Under the pieces are notes generated by a model that was not told the origin of the DNA, made no database searches, and saw only the letters and a list, made by a program, of their open reading frames with translations. From Streptosporangium carneum (GTDB taxonomy: Bacteria > Actinomycetota > Actinomycetes > Streptosporangiales > Streptosporangiaceae): a DNA stretch of 64,000 nt. The stretch spans positions 62,001 through 126,000 of the forward strand of contig NZ_BSEV01000023.1 in the NCBI RefSeq assembly GCF_027922005.1, written 5' to 3'. Below are positions 51,768 through 62,100 of the stretch, one piece after another (the first letter of the stretch is position 1; every line of letters starts with the position of its first letter). A program made the translations under genes and the position numbers.

Positions 51768-52939
51768 GGCGTCCGCCAGGACTGCCCGGCCAGCGGGAAC
51801 GTGACCCGCACGCCGTACCCTCCTTCGCGCAGCGGGCCCGTCGACAGATCGCCGTGGAAGAGCGTGACCCGCTCGCGCATGCCGATCAGCCCGTGCCCGG
51901 CCGCGCCCGTGTTCCCGGCTGCGCCCGTGTTCCCGGCGCGGCCGTCGCGGGGTCCCTCGTCGAGGATCTCGAGGTCGAGCGACCTGTTCCGGTAGGAGAT
52001 CGTCACCCCGGCCGAGGTGGGGCCCGCGTGCCGCAGGGTGTTGGAGAGCGCCTCCTGGACGATCCGGTACGCCGACAGGTCGAGGCCCGTCGGGAGCGGG
52101 ACCTGGTCGCCCTCGACGCTCAGACGCACGTCGAGCCCGGCCAGCCTCATCTGCTCGACCAGGTCGTCGAGCCGCGCCAGGCAGGGCTGCGGGGTCAGCC
52201 CGTCCCCCTCGGAGCCGGTGCGGAGCAGCCCGAGGATGCGACGCAGTTCCTCGACAGCGTCACGGCCCGTCTGCTCGACCACGGTCAGCGCCTCGCGCTC
52301 GGTGGCCTGCTCCGGCCTGAGCATCAGCCGTGCCGCTCCCGCCTGCATGACCATGACGCTGACGCTGTGCGCGACGACGTCGTTGAGCTCCCGGGCGATC
52401 CGGGTGCGCTCCTCGGCGACCGCCTCGCGGGCGAGCAGTTCCGCGTGCTCCCGCGCCTGGACCGCCATCTCCCGGTAACGCCGTACGGCGACGCCCGCCC
52501 CGCCCGCGATGAAGGTCATCCCCAGCGCGACGGCCACGTCTCCCGCCTGCGGCGGCTCAACGGGGACGATCAGCATGACGGTGACGAACGCCGCCGTCAT
52601 GACCGCTCCGGCGACGGTCCGCGGGTCGCGGGGCGACGCCTTGCCGAGCAGGGCGAACAGCAGCAGGAGCTGGACGTAGAACTGCCAGGCGGTCACCGGC
52701 TCGCCGGACCGCCACAGCGCCACGGTGATCACCGGTGAGTACAGGCACATCACGGTGAACGGCGCGCGCCTGCGCAGCAGGACCAGCGCCGAGGCGGCGA
52801 TCGCGGCCGCGATCCACCACCCCCGAGGGGGATGGCCTGTCACGTGGGCGCGCAGGTCGAGCTCCTCGATGACGGAGAGCGTCGCCACGACCACCGCGAG
52901 CAGCCAGTCGATCGCGTTGAGGGGACGGCAGTGCTCCAT
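51656..52939 (-). CDS. NarL-type sensor histidine kinase with Asn at the phosphoacceptor position
   Basis: 427 aa. About four to five N-terminal helices, then a HisKA_3 domain: ERTRIARELNDVVAHSVSV, where relatives have ELHDVVAHS; the AAC codon at 52382-52384 (residue 186) replaces the expected His. ATPase motifs are intact: N-box VQEALSNTLRHAG, DEGP, and GHGLIGMRERV. The ATP lid contains a duplicated Asn-Thr-Gly-Ala-Ala-Gly unit (18-bp tandem repeat, 51903-51938). The C-terminal ~37 residues after VTFPLAGQ are encoded antisense to the TauE gene and look unfolded. No response regulator gene is adjacent. Likely a pseudokinase or decaying gene. Confidence 0.88.
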   Translation of the reverse strand: MEHCRPLNAIDWLLAVVVATLSVIEELDLRAHVTGHPPRGWWIAAAIAASALVLLRRRAPFTVMCLYSPVITVALWRSGEPVTAWQFYVQLLLLFALLGKASPRDPRTVAGAVMTAAFVTVMLIVPVEPPQAGDVAVALGMTFIAGGAGVAVRRYREMAVQAREHAELLAREAVAEERTRIARELNDVVAHSVSVMVMQAGAARLMLRPEQATEREALTVVEQTGRDAVEELRRILGLLRTGSEGDGLTPQPCLARLDDLVEQMRLAGLDVRLSVEGDQVPLPTGLDLSAYRIVQEALSNTLRHAGPTSAGVTISYRNRSLDLEILDEGPRDGRAGNTGAAGNTGAAGHGLIGMRERVTLFHGDLSTGPLREGGYGVRVTFPLAGQSWRTPYPAGAAASCSSPLRRSPDSTPSTDSAARSRRYSRTE

Positions 52940-53014
52940 GAGGTGAGGGTAAAGCGGACAAGCGGTCGGTGAAATCCACCTTGAGAGGGATAAGGGACTT
53001 GTGTTGGCCGGTGA

Positions 53015-53049
53015 ACGGGGAGCCTCCGCTCAGGGCTGAGGCTCCCCGT
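53015..53049 (-). terminator. Terminator of the aldo/keto reductase gene
   Basis: ACGGGGAGCCTC and GAGGCTCCCCGT form a perfect 12-bp stem with an 11-nt loop, 5 bp after the minus-strand stop at 53054. Confidence 0.8.
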
Positions 53050-53053
53050 GAGG

Positions 53054-54031
53054 TCAGAGCTCGACCGAGGACATGTCCGGGTAGCGGTCGCCGAGCGCGC
53101 CCCCCGCGGGCACCGCGGCCTCGAGCGCGGCGATCTGCCCGGCGGTCAGCGTGACGTCGGCCGCCGCCGCGTTCTCCTCCAGGTAACGCAGCCGCTTGGT
53201 GCCCGGGATCGGGATGACGTCCTCGCCCCTGGTCAGCAGCCAGGCCAGGGAGAGCTGGGCCGGAGTGCAGCCGACCTCCTCGGCGATCTTGCGGACCTCG
53301 GCGACGAGCTCCTCGTTGCGTGTTCCGTTCTCCCCGGCGAACCGGGGCAGGTGCTTGCGGAAGTCGTCGTCGGGCAGCTGCTCCGCGGGCCCCAGCGTGC
53401 CGCCCAGCAGTCCCCGGCTGATCGGCGAGTAGGCGACGAGCGCGATGCCCAGCTCCCTGGCCGTGGGCAGGATCTCCGCCTCGATGCCCCGGGTGAACAG
53501 GGAGTACTCGCTCTGCAGGGCGGAGATCGGATGCGTGGCGTGCGCCTTCCTGAGCGTGTCCGCGTTCACCTCGGACAGCCCGATCCGGCCGACCTTGCCC
53601 GCCGTGACGAGCTCGGCCATCGCGCCGACGGTGTCCTCGATCGGCACGTTCGGGTCGCGGCGGTGCAGGTAGTACAGGTCGATGCGGTCGGTGCCCAGCC
53701 GGCTGAGCGAGGCCTCGACCGCCCGCCTGACGTAGGCGGGGCGGCCGTCGACGGCGCGTTCGGCGCCCTCGCCCCTGACGATGCCGAACTTGGTGGCCAG
53801 CACCACCTCGTCCCTGCGGTCCCTGATCGCCCGCCCCACCAGTTCCTCGTTGTGGCCTCTGCCGTACATGTCGGCGGTGTCGAGGAAGTCGACCCCGAGG
53901 TCGAGGGCGCGGTGGATGACCGCGATCGACTCGGCCTCGTCGGCCGTGCCGTAGAACTCCGACATTCCCATGCAGCCGAGCCCGATGGCCGAGACCTCGG
54001 GGCCTTTCCGGCCAAGACGACGCCTGTTCAT
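53054..54031 (-). CDS. Aldo/keto reductase
   Basis: 325 aa, (beta/alpha)8 barrel. Catalytic tetrad: Asp and Tyr in [15 protein letters not shown], Lys in VVLATKFG, His in [14 protein letters not shown]-binding end: [21 protein letters not shown] 54031 overlaps the stop of a MerR remnant by 4 bp (ATGA). Confidence 0.93.
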   Translation of the reverse strand: MNRRRLGRKGPEVSAIGLGCMGMSEFYGTADEAESIAVIHRALDLGVDFLDTADMYGRGHNEELVGRAIRDRRDEVVLATKFGIVRGEGAERAVDGRPAYVRRAVEASLSRLGTDRIDLYYLHRRDPNVPIEDTVGAMAELVTAGKVGRIGLSEVNADTLRKAHATHPISALQSEYSLFTRGIEAEILPTARELGIALVAYSPISRGLLGGTLGPAEQLPDDDFRKHLPRFAGENGTRNEELVAEVRKIAEEVGCTPAQLSLAWLLTRGEDVIPIPGTKRLRYLEENAAAADVTLTAGQIAALEAAVPAGGALGDRYPDMSSVEL

Positions 54032-54222
54032 TGATGCTCCAGTGCCTTGTAGAAGTCGATCCTGTGATCGAGGACTCCCAGGTCCTCGGTGAGTCGCGTG
54101 ATCTGCGTGATCCGTGTCCTGACCCGTTCCCGGCGGGCCTCCGGCGTCCGCCGTCGCTCGGCCGAGGTCTCCGGCCCCCGCCTGCGCGGCTCCGCGGGGC
54201 GACACATGTCGGCGATCCCCAT
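54028..54222 (-). pseudogene. 5'-truncated MerR family regulator
   Basis: From ATG 54222 the frame codes 64 residues: GIADMCRP, then [22 protein letters not shown] and [21 protein letters not shown], which matches the region after the DNA-binding domain and the dimerisation helix of MerR regulators (family pattern: GMSLADI, RRGGPETVAERR, LDHKIxxYE). The first ~55-60 residues with the winged helix are missing, and no upstream frame supplies them. It may still be translated, coupled to the reductase by an ATGA overlap. An open frame continues upstream to 54282 through the operator, but that part is not protein-like. Confidence 0.75.
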
Positions 54223-54229
54223 GCGAACC

Positions 54230-54260
54230 ACCCTGCCCCCTGGAGTGCGCTCCAGGTCAA
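54230..54260 (-). promoter_or_regulatory. MerR/SoxR-type promoter-operator
   Basis: On the minus strand, TTGACC (54260-54255) and CAGGGT (54235-54230) are separated by 19 bp, the long spacer typical of MerR-controlled promoters. The palindrome CCTGGAGTGCGCTCCAGG (54239-54256) fills the spacer. The start of transcription would fall at about 54222, exactly at the ATG of the merR remnant. Confidence 0.75.
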
Positions 54261-54470
54261 GCGGGGTGGGCGGGCACTCCATCCCGGGGGCGCGACCCTG
54301 AGGAGGAGGACCCTACCGTCGGTGGTCTTCGCCCAGCTCAAAGGCATGGTACGGCGGGCATTCCCCGGAGGCGGGCCCTACCTTCACCCGGGGTCCCTCC
54401 GGGATCTGTCAGGGGCGCCTGGGGATCATTTCGGGTATTCCCAGCTCAAGCCCCTCGCCATGGTTGAGCC

Positions 54471-55172
54471 ATGGGACGTGAGGTTTCTTCAGGATCGGCG
54501 ATGCTCCTCGGCGGCTACGCGGCGATCGGCGCCGGGGCCGTGGCGATGGTGGGGCTGCACCTGGCCACCGGTCTCGACCCGGTGCACACCGTGATCAGCG
54601 AGTACGCGTTCGAGCCCGACGGCTGGCTGCTGCCCGTCTCCCTCACGCTCTTCGCCCTGGGCGCGACCGTTTTCGGAGGCGTCCTGGCCCGGCGCGGTGA
54701 GGACCGCGGCGCCGCGACGCTGGTCTGGGTCTGGGGTCTGTGCATGCTTCTGATCGGAGCCTTCCCCACCGACCAGCCCGGCGTGCCGCTGTCGATGTCC
54801 GGTGGCATCCACCGGTACGCGGCGTTCGTGGCCTTCCTGACGATGCCGGTGGCGGGCCTGATCCTGGCCCGGCGGTACGCCGCCAGCCCCTACGCCAGGC
54901 ACGTGCGGCTGCTGAGCCTGGCCTCGCTGGGCGTGCTGGTGCTGGTGGTCGCTCCCTACGTGGTGCGGATGTTCGGGATCGACCTGACGAACGACGACAT
55001 CCCCGCCGGAGTGACCCAGCGGCTGGTCGTGGTCTTCGAGGTGGCGGTGCTCATGATGCTCGGCCTGGTGCTGCGGGTCCGCCACGGGCGCGCCCGTCGC
55101 CCGTTCCCCCGGACCGCCCGCGCGGGCCTGTCCGGCGGGCGCGCCCCTGTCGCGGGCTCCGTGGCCCGGTAG
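54471..55172 (+). CDS. DUF998 family membrane protein
   Basis: 233 aa, six helices. TGLDPVHTVISEYAF is the DUF998 signature after helix 1; the family is uncharacterised. ATG 54471; an in-frame ATG in SAMLLGG would begin closer to the first helix. The stop lies in a 14-bp tandem duplication. Confidence 0.85.
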   Translation: MGREVSSGSAMLLGGYAAIGAGAVAMVGLHLATGLDPVHTVISEYAFEPDGWLLPVSLTLFALGATVFGGVLARRGEDRGAATLVWVWGLCMLLIGAFPTDQPGVPLSMSGGIHRYAAFVAFLTMPVAGLILARRYAASPYARHVRLLSLASLGVLVLVVAPYVVRMFGIDLTNDDIPAGVTQRLVVVFEVAVLMMLGLVLRVRHGRARRPFPRTARAGLSGGRAPVAGSVAR

Positions 55173-55195
55173 CCCGAATCCGGTAGCCCGAATCC
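55168..55195. repeat. 14-bp tandem duplication at a stop codon
   Basis: GGTAGCCCGAATCC occurs twice head to tail; the first copy contains the TAG stop of the DUF998 gene. Confidence 0.85.
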
Positions 55196-55316
55196 GGCGG
55201 CTCGGACCCGGGGGCGGTGGTTGGCGGATTGAAAGATGGCGCTTCAGAGGAAAAGACGTGATTTGTCGGCCTACTGCCGTACGCTCCCGAAAAGTCAATC
55301 AATGGAGAGGTGTGGC

Positions 55317-56753
55317 ATGGCGGCACGGAGCACGTACCTGGAGCTGTCCGAGGACGGCGGAAGCTCCCACAAGTTCTACGAGGTCGTGCACGACGGGCTG
55401 CAGGTGACCATCAGCTACGGCAGGATCGGCGAGCCGGGGCAGACCAAGATTTCGGCCTTCGCCACCGAGGAGAAGGCCGCCGCCGCGGCGGCGAAGAAGG
55501 TCGGGGAGAAGGTCCGCAAGGGATACGCCCCCGCGGTGCGCGGAGTGCGTCAGCGCCGCGCGGTGACCCGGCGCAGCGTGGAGAGCGTCCGCTCGACCGC
55601 CACCCAGGCGCCGGTGCTGTGGCGCTTCGCCAGCGGCGCGGCGGCGTTCGGCATCTTCGTCGACTCGGAGCGCTGCTGGGTCGGCAACCAGAGGGGCGAC
55701 GTCTACACCGTCACCCACGAGGGCACCGTCACCGGCCGCTTCCGGCTGCCGGACGGCGTGAAGTGCATCGTCGGCGACGACTTCTGGATCTACGCGGGAG
55801 CCGACGACGGCAAGGTCTACGACCTCAGCGGGAAGGTGCCCAGGGTCGCGTACGAGATCGCCGAGGACGTCGACATCTACTGGCTGGACATCCACGACGG
55901 CGTGCTCGGCGTCTCCGACCGGGCGGGCCGGATCACCACCATCGACCACGAGGACGAGTTCCAGTGGGCACGCAAGGGGCGGGGCGACTCGGCCTGGATG
56001 GTCCGCTGCGACGACGACGCCGTCTACCACGGTCACTCGACCGGAGTGGCCCGCTACGACGCCGCCGACGGCACGCCGATCTGGGAGAGCGGCGTCGCGG
56101 GCGCGGTGCTGTTCGGCTGGCAGGAGGCGGACTCGGTCTACGCCGGCACGGCCCGCGGCGCCGTGCACCGGCTCAGCAAGAAGGACGGCACGACCGAGGC
56201 GGTCTACCGCTGCGACGCCACGGTCTTCTCCTGCGCCACCGCCCCCGGCGGCCGCTACGTCTTCGCCGGGGACAACCACTCCTCCGTCTACTGCTTCGAC
56301 CAGAGCGGCGAGCGCCTGTGGAAGCTGGCCACCGGCTGCGGCTCCGCCTTCTCCATGCAGTACCTCGACGACCGCCTCTACATCGTGACCACCGACGGCA
56401 CCCTGGCCTGCATCGACGCGACCGAGGAGGCGATCAGGGCGGCGCAGGCGGGCACGGTCCCCGAACCGGTCGACGTCAAGGCGGCGGCGAGCCTGGCCGT
56501 GGTCGAACCGGCCGCCGTGCTGGAGACCGTGGTGCTGGACACCGTCCCCGGCGAAGGCGTGGTCGTCGAGTGCTTCAGGGAGGGCGAGCGGCTGCGGGTC
56601 AGGGTGATCAGCGAGGGCTACGACCAGGGCTGGAACGTGCAGTTCCCCAAGGGCGTGCGCGAGGCGGGCGCGCGCTACCTCGTCGAAGGCGTCCGTCACT
56701 CGGCGCGGGGCGGTTTCTACCGCGCCTACGGCGACATCAGGCGCCTGCTCTGA
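55317..56753 (+). CDS. WGR domain protein with beta-propeller
   Basis: 478 aa. Residues 1-80 are a WGR domain (YLELSEDGGSSHKFYEVVHDGLQVTISYGRIGEPGQTK), a fold that binds nucleic acids or partners in PARPs and bacterial proteins. Residues about 110-400 form a PQQ/WD-like propeller (VLGVSDRAGRITTIDHEDEF, YAGTARGAVHRLSKKDGT, VFAGDNHSSVYCFDQSGERLW). The last ~70 residues (VVECFREGERLRVRVISEGYD, WNVQFPKG) make a separate C-terminal domain. Cytoplasmic; function unknown. ATG 55317 with GAGAGGTG upstream. Confidence 0.85.
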   Translation: MAARSTYLELSEDGGSSHKFYEVVHDGLQVTISYGRIGEPGQTKISAFATEEKAAAAAAKKVGEKVRKGYAPAVRGVRQRRAVTRRSVESVRSTATQAPVLWRFASGAAAFGIFVDSERCWVGNQRGDVYTVTHEGTVTGRFRLPDGVKCIVGDDFWIYAGADDGKVYDLSGKVPRVAYEIAEDVDIYWLDIHDGVLGVSDRAGRITTIDHEDEFQWARKGRGDSAWMVRCDDDAVYHGHSTGVARYDAADGTPIWESGVAGAVLFGWQEADSVYAGTARGAVHRLSKKDGTTEAVYRCDATVFSCATAPGGRYVFAGDNHSSVYCFDQSGERLWKLATGCGSAFSMQYLDDRLYIVTTDGTLACIDATEEAIRAAQAGTVPEPVDVKAAASLAVVEPAAVLETVVLDTVPGEGVVVECFREGERLRVRVISEGYDQGWNVQFPKGVREAGARYLVEGVRHSARGGFYRAYGDIRRLL

Positions 56754-56811
56754 TCGGGCCGCACGGAAAACCCTTGTCCTTCGAAGGGGGCTCGCGGCTA
56801 GGGTTCTGGCC

Positions 56812-57336
56812 ATGCTTCGTGGAGACAGGGTCCTGCTGAGAGCCTTGACCAAAGACGACGCCGTCGCCCTCCACCGGATGCACGACGAGGTGGAGACGAC
56901 GGCGGGCACGATCACCGTGCCGTGGGTTCCCGAGCCGACCGAGCGGGTCGTCACCCGCCACGAGCAGCGGGAGCCCGATCCGGCCAACGTCGAGTTCGCC
57001 GTCGAGTCCCTTTCCGACGGCGAACTGCTCGGCGTGGCCATCCTCTGGGGCGTCGACACCCACAACCGCAACGCCCACCTGGGGATCTCACTGCTGCCGG
57101 AGGCGCGAGGTCAGGGGTTCGCCCCCGACACACTGCGGGTGCTGTGCTACTACGCCTTCCAGATCCGCGGCCTGAACCGACTGGGGCTGGAGACGCTCAC
57201 CACCAACACCCCGATGATCGCCTCCGCGGAGAAGGCAGGCTTCCGCCGCGAGGGCACACTCAGGGGTCTCTCCTGGGTGGCGGGCGCCTTCGTCGACGAG
57301 GCGCTGTTCGGCCTGCTCGCCGCCGACTTCTCCTGA
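56812..57336 (+). CDS. GNAT family N-acetyltransferase
   Basis: 174 aa. LLRALTKDDAVALHRMH at the start, LGISLLPEARGQGFAPDTLRVLC as acetyl-CoA loop, NTPMIASAEKAGFRREGTLRG at the end; RimJ/RimL-like. ATG 56812. Followed by a repeat region. Confidence 0.87.
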   Translation: MLRGDRVLLRALTKDDAVALHRMHDEVETTAGTITVPWVPEPTERVVTRHEQREPDPANVEFAVESLSDGELLGVAILWGVDTHNRNAHLGISLLPEARGQGFAPDTLRVLCYYAFQIRGLNRLGLETLTTNTPMIASAEKAGFRREGTLRGLSWVAGAFVDEALFGLLAADFS

Positions 57337-57660
57337 CCCGGCCCGCAGCCGGCGGCGCGAAAACCCTGCGGTCACCGGGTGATCGCGGGGTTGGGTGCGC
57401 CCTCACCGGTTCAGGACGCTCCAGGGCACCGGCACGGCGAGTGCCTGCGCGGTGTCCGCCAGGGGGCGGGACCCGTGTGCCCTCACCGGTTCGGGACGGT
57501 CCGAGGCGGCGAGTGCCTGCGCGGTGTCCGCCAGGGGGCGGGACCCGTGTGCCCTCACCGGCTCAGGACGGTCCACGGCGCCGGTACGGCGAGCGCCTGC
57601 GCGGCGCCGACCGGCGCTCGTGGGCGGCGCCTGACCTGGTGAAGGCGTGCGGTGACCGGG
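57337..57660. other. 324-bp gap occupied largely by tandem repeats
   Basis: No gene is supported. Most of it is the 72-80 bp repeat listed separately; the remainder separates it from the stop of Tex. Confidence 0.6.
57396..57620. repeat. Long tandem repeat, three units of 72-80 bp
   Basis: Units start with TGYGCCCTCACCGG at 57396, 57476 and 57548. Units 1 and 2 share a long identical stretch (GCGAGTGCCTGCGCGGTGTC...GGGACCCG); unit 3 is more diverged at its end. Confidence 0.88.
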
Positions 57661-60039
<2,379 letters not shown>

Positions 60040-60126
60040 GATCTCTCTTCCCTTGTGGTGGCAGCCACCAAGCTACCGCGTGCGACGCGGGCGGGGCCGC
60101 CTATGGGAGACAGATCGGCGGGCGGA

Positions 60127-61851
60127 TCACAGGAGAGGGGCGGCGGGCTCCTGGCGGGTGGGAGTCAGGCGCGTCCACTCGACGGTCGCCTCGGCGGCGT
60201 TGCCGCCGGGAGTGCCGGTCACCCAGTGGGCGACCTGGGGTCTTTCCCTGCTGTCCTGGACGACCCAGGTGGCCCCCGTGTCCGCGCCCTCGCGGAACAG
60301 GCGGGCGATCCCGGAGCTGTCCACGCTCACCTTCCAGGTGGCGAGCCGCCCCGCGGTGTCCAGGGAGTAGACCTTCTCCCAGACGGAGGAGCCCTTCCTC
60401 ATCGTCCAGACCCCGCTGCGCTGGACCGTCAGCATGAGCCGCCTGGCGCCGTTGGAGACCTTCGCGCCGAGACAGACCCCGTTGCCCGTACGGGGGTCCA
60501 GCGCGCTGTCGTCGTCGACCCTGCCCCTGAACTCCAGGGTGAAGTCGCAGCTCCTGGAGATGTCGAGGCCGCAGGAGGCCTGGGACGGCCGGGCGTCGGC
60601 GCTCCTGAGGCGGATCCTGCCCGCGCTGATCCGCGCGCCGCCGCTCAGCGTCCAGTCGCCGGTGAGCAGGTCGCCGCCGCCGAAGGGGCGGGAGACGTCC
60701 AGTCTGGCCACCTTGACGTTGGTCTGGTTGTGCTCCCAGACGACGAAGAACCGTCCCGGTTCGTACTCGTCGGCACTGGGGTAGACGTCCCACCCCCTGG
60801 CCGCGCCCTTCGTCAGCCTGGGGCCGTCGGCGAAGAGGCGTCCCGGCTCCCACGGCTCTCCCGGACGCTTGACCTTGTAGTGCAGGACCTCTCGGTACTG
60901 GTCCGGCCTGCTCGCCGAGGTCCCGGTGAGCGGCCCGGCGAACGTGTTGTAGATCGCGAGGTAGCGGCCAGTCGAGTCGCCGCAGAAGAACGTCTTGACG
61001 TAGTAGTTGGGCAGGTTCGCGTCCAGCGTCATCGGCGACCACGTCAGCCCGCCGTCCGAGCTGGTCGCCGTGGCGCAGTGGGCGGCGTGCGTCCGGTAGT
61101 GCGCGTCGCGCTCGGCCGCGGAGGTTCCGCCGGTCAGGTCGAGGGCGCGGGTCACCATCACCAGCGTGCCGGGGACGTCGTGGGAGGGGGCGATCTGCGG
61201 TTCCTCGATCACCACGCCGGGCGGGTTCTCCGCGAGCGCGCCCGAGGTCCAGGTGACCAGGTCGGCCGAGCGCAGCACGCCCGCCCTGTTCGTCCCCCTC
61301 GCGTGCCGCCAGTACGGCACCAGCCACACCCCGCCGTGCCTGAGCGGTTTGCCCGCGACGACCACGCCCCTGGAGTTGCCGGGAACGTCGACGGTGATGG
61401 GGAAGTCGGTCCACGTCCTGCCGTCGTCGGAGCTCCTCTTGGCCACCATCGAGACAGGAAAGCCGTCGACGTCGTTCTCCGCGTCGCGGTCCCTGTCGAT
61501 CGTGATGCGCCCGAGCAGCGCGTAGAGCGTGCCCCCGTCCTTGAGGAACATCACGTAGTGGTAGCGGTGGACGGCGGTCGCCGCGGCCAGCGTGCCGACC
61601 TTCCAGGTCGCTCCGCCGTCGCCCGACCTGGCGTACATGATGGAGCCCTGGTCCGTCGGCGTGGGATCCCTGGCGTCCCGCAGTCCGGCCCGCCAGGCGA
61701 CCACCAGACGCCTGGCGTCGAGGGCGACGATGTCGGGGACACGGTTGCCCTCGTGCGCGAGCTCGCCGTCCGGCCCCCTCTCCACGACGCCGTAGACGGT
61801 GACGGGGGCGGTGACGTCTGATCCGACGACGTCGGTTTCCGGCCAGGACAT
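60127..61851 (-). CDS. Sialidase/BNR-repeat protein with C-terminal LamG-like domain
   Basis: 574 aa. Three Asp-boxes: SGDGGATW, SSDDGRTW, SSDGGLTW, in a six-bladed propeller-like N-terminal half (about 1-390) with catalytic candidates Arg near the start (EGNRVPDIV) and Tyr in NYYVKT. The C-terminal half (about 400-570) resembles a concanavalin-like lectin domain. No signal peptide is seen, so secretion is unclear, and the N-terminus (SWPETDVVGSD) looks short. ATG 61851 lacks a good ribosome binding site. Substrate not certain. Confidence 0.8.
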   Translation of the reverse strand: MSWPETDVVGSDVTAPVTVYGVVERGPDGELAHEGNRVPDIVALDARRLVVAWRAGLRDARDPTPTDQGSIMYARSGDGGATWKVGTLAAATAVHRYHYVMFLKDGGTLYALLGRITIDRDRDAENDVDGFPVSMVAKRSSDDGRTWTDFPITVDVPGNSRGVVVAGKPLRHGGVWLVPYWRHARGTNRAGVLRSADLVTWTSGALAENPPGVVIEEPQIAPSHDVPGTLVMVTRALDLTGGTSAAERDAHYRTHAAHCATATSSDGGLTWSPMTLDANLPNYYVKTFFCGDSTGRYLAIYNTFAGPLTGTSASRPDQYREVLHYKVKRPGEPWEPGRLFADGPRLTKGAARGWDVYPSADEYEPGRFFVVWEHNQTNVKVARLDVSRPFGGGDLLTGDWTLSGGARISAGRIRLRSADARPSQASCGLDISRSCDFTLEFRGRVDDDSALDPRTGNGVCLGAKVSNGARRLMLTVQRSGVWTMRKGSSVWEKVYSLDTAGRLATWKVSVDSSGIARLFREGADTGATWVVQDSRERPQVAHWVTGTPGGNAAEATVEWTRLTPTRQEPAAPLL

Positions 61852-61981
61852 GGATCACAGCGAACAGGCAGGGGGTGGCCGAGGGGTTGCCTGAAGGTTA
61901 CGTCTGGGCGACCTTCGCTCCCCGCCACGGGACATGAGGGTGGTGTTCGTCTTGACGACGGCCGATCCGTCGACAAGGGTT

Positions 61982-62010
61982 ACCAATCAGTTGAATACGT
62001 TCTGACTGGT
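61982..62010. promoter_or_regulatory. Inverted repeat upstream of the hexosaminidase gene
   Basis: ACCAATCAG and CTGACTGGT (one mismatch in a 9-bp arm pair, 11-nt gap) lie about 90 bp before the GH20 start, in an AT-richer stretch. ACTGGT also matches half of a DasR-type site, but the other half does not. Confidence 0.35.
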
Positions 62011-62100
62011 TGTTCAGCTTGTTCGCCGTTTGTCATTTCCTGTCCAGTCTTTGCCCTGCCCCTGTCTCTGTCCCTGCCCGCTTGAACACGCGAGGTCGCC

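Noticed and set aside
57396-57620. CRISPR array
   Set aside because: The repeats are adjacent units of 72-80 bp, without short repeats and unique spacers of equal length, and there are no cas genes. The same holds for the other tandem repeats in the window.
61990-62025. A full DasR binding site upstream of GH20
   Set aside because: Only one half (ACTGGT) matches; the opposite half differs at most positions.
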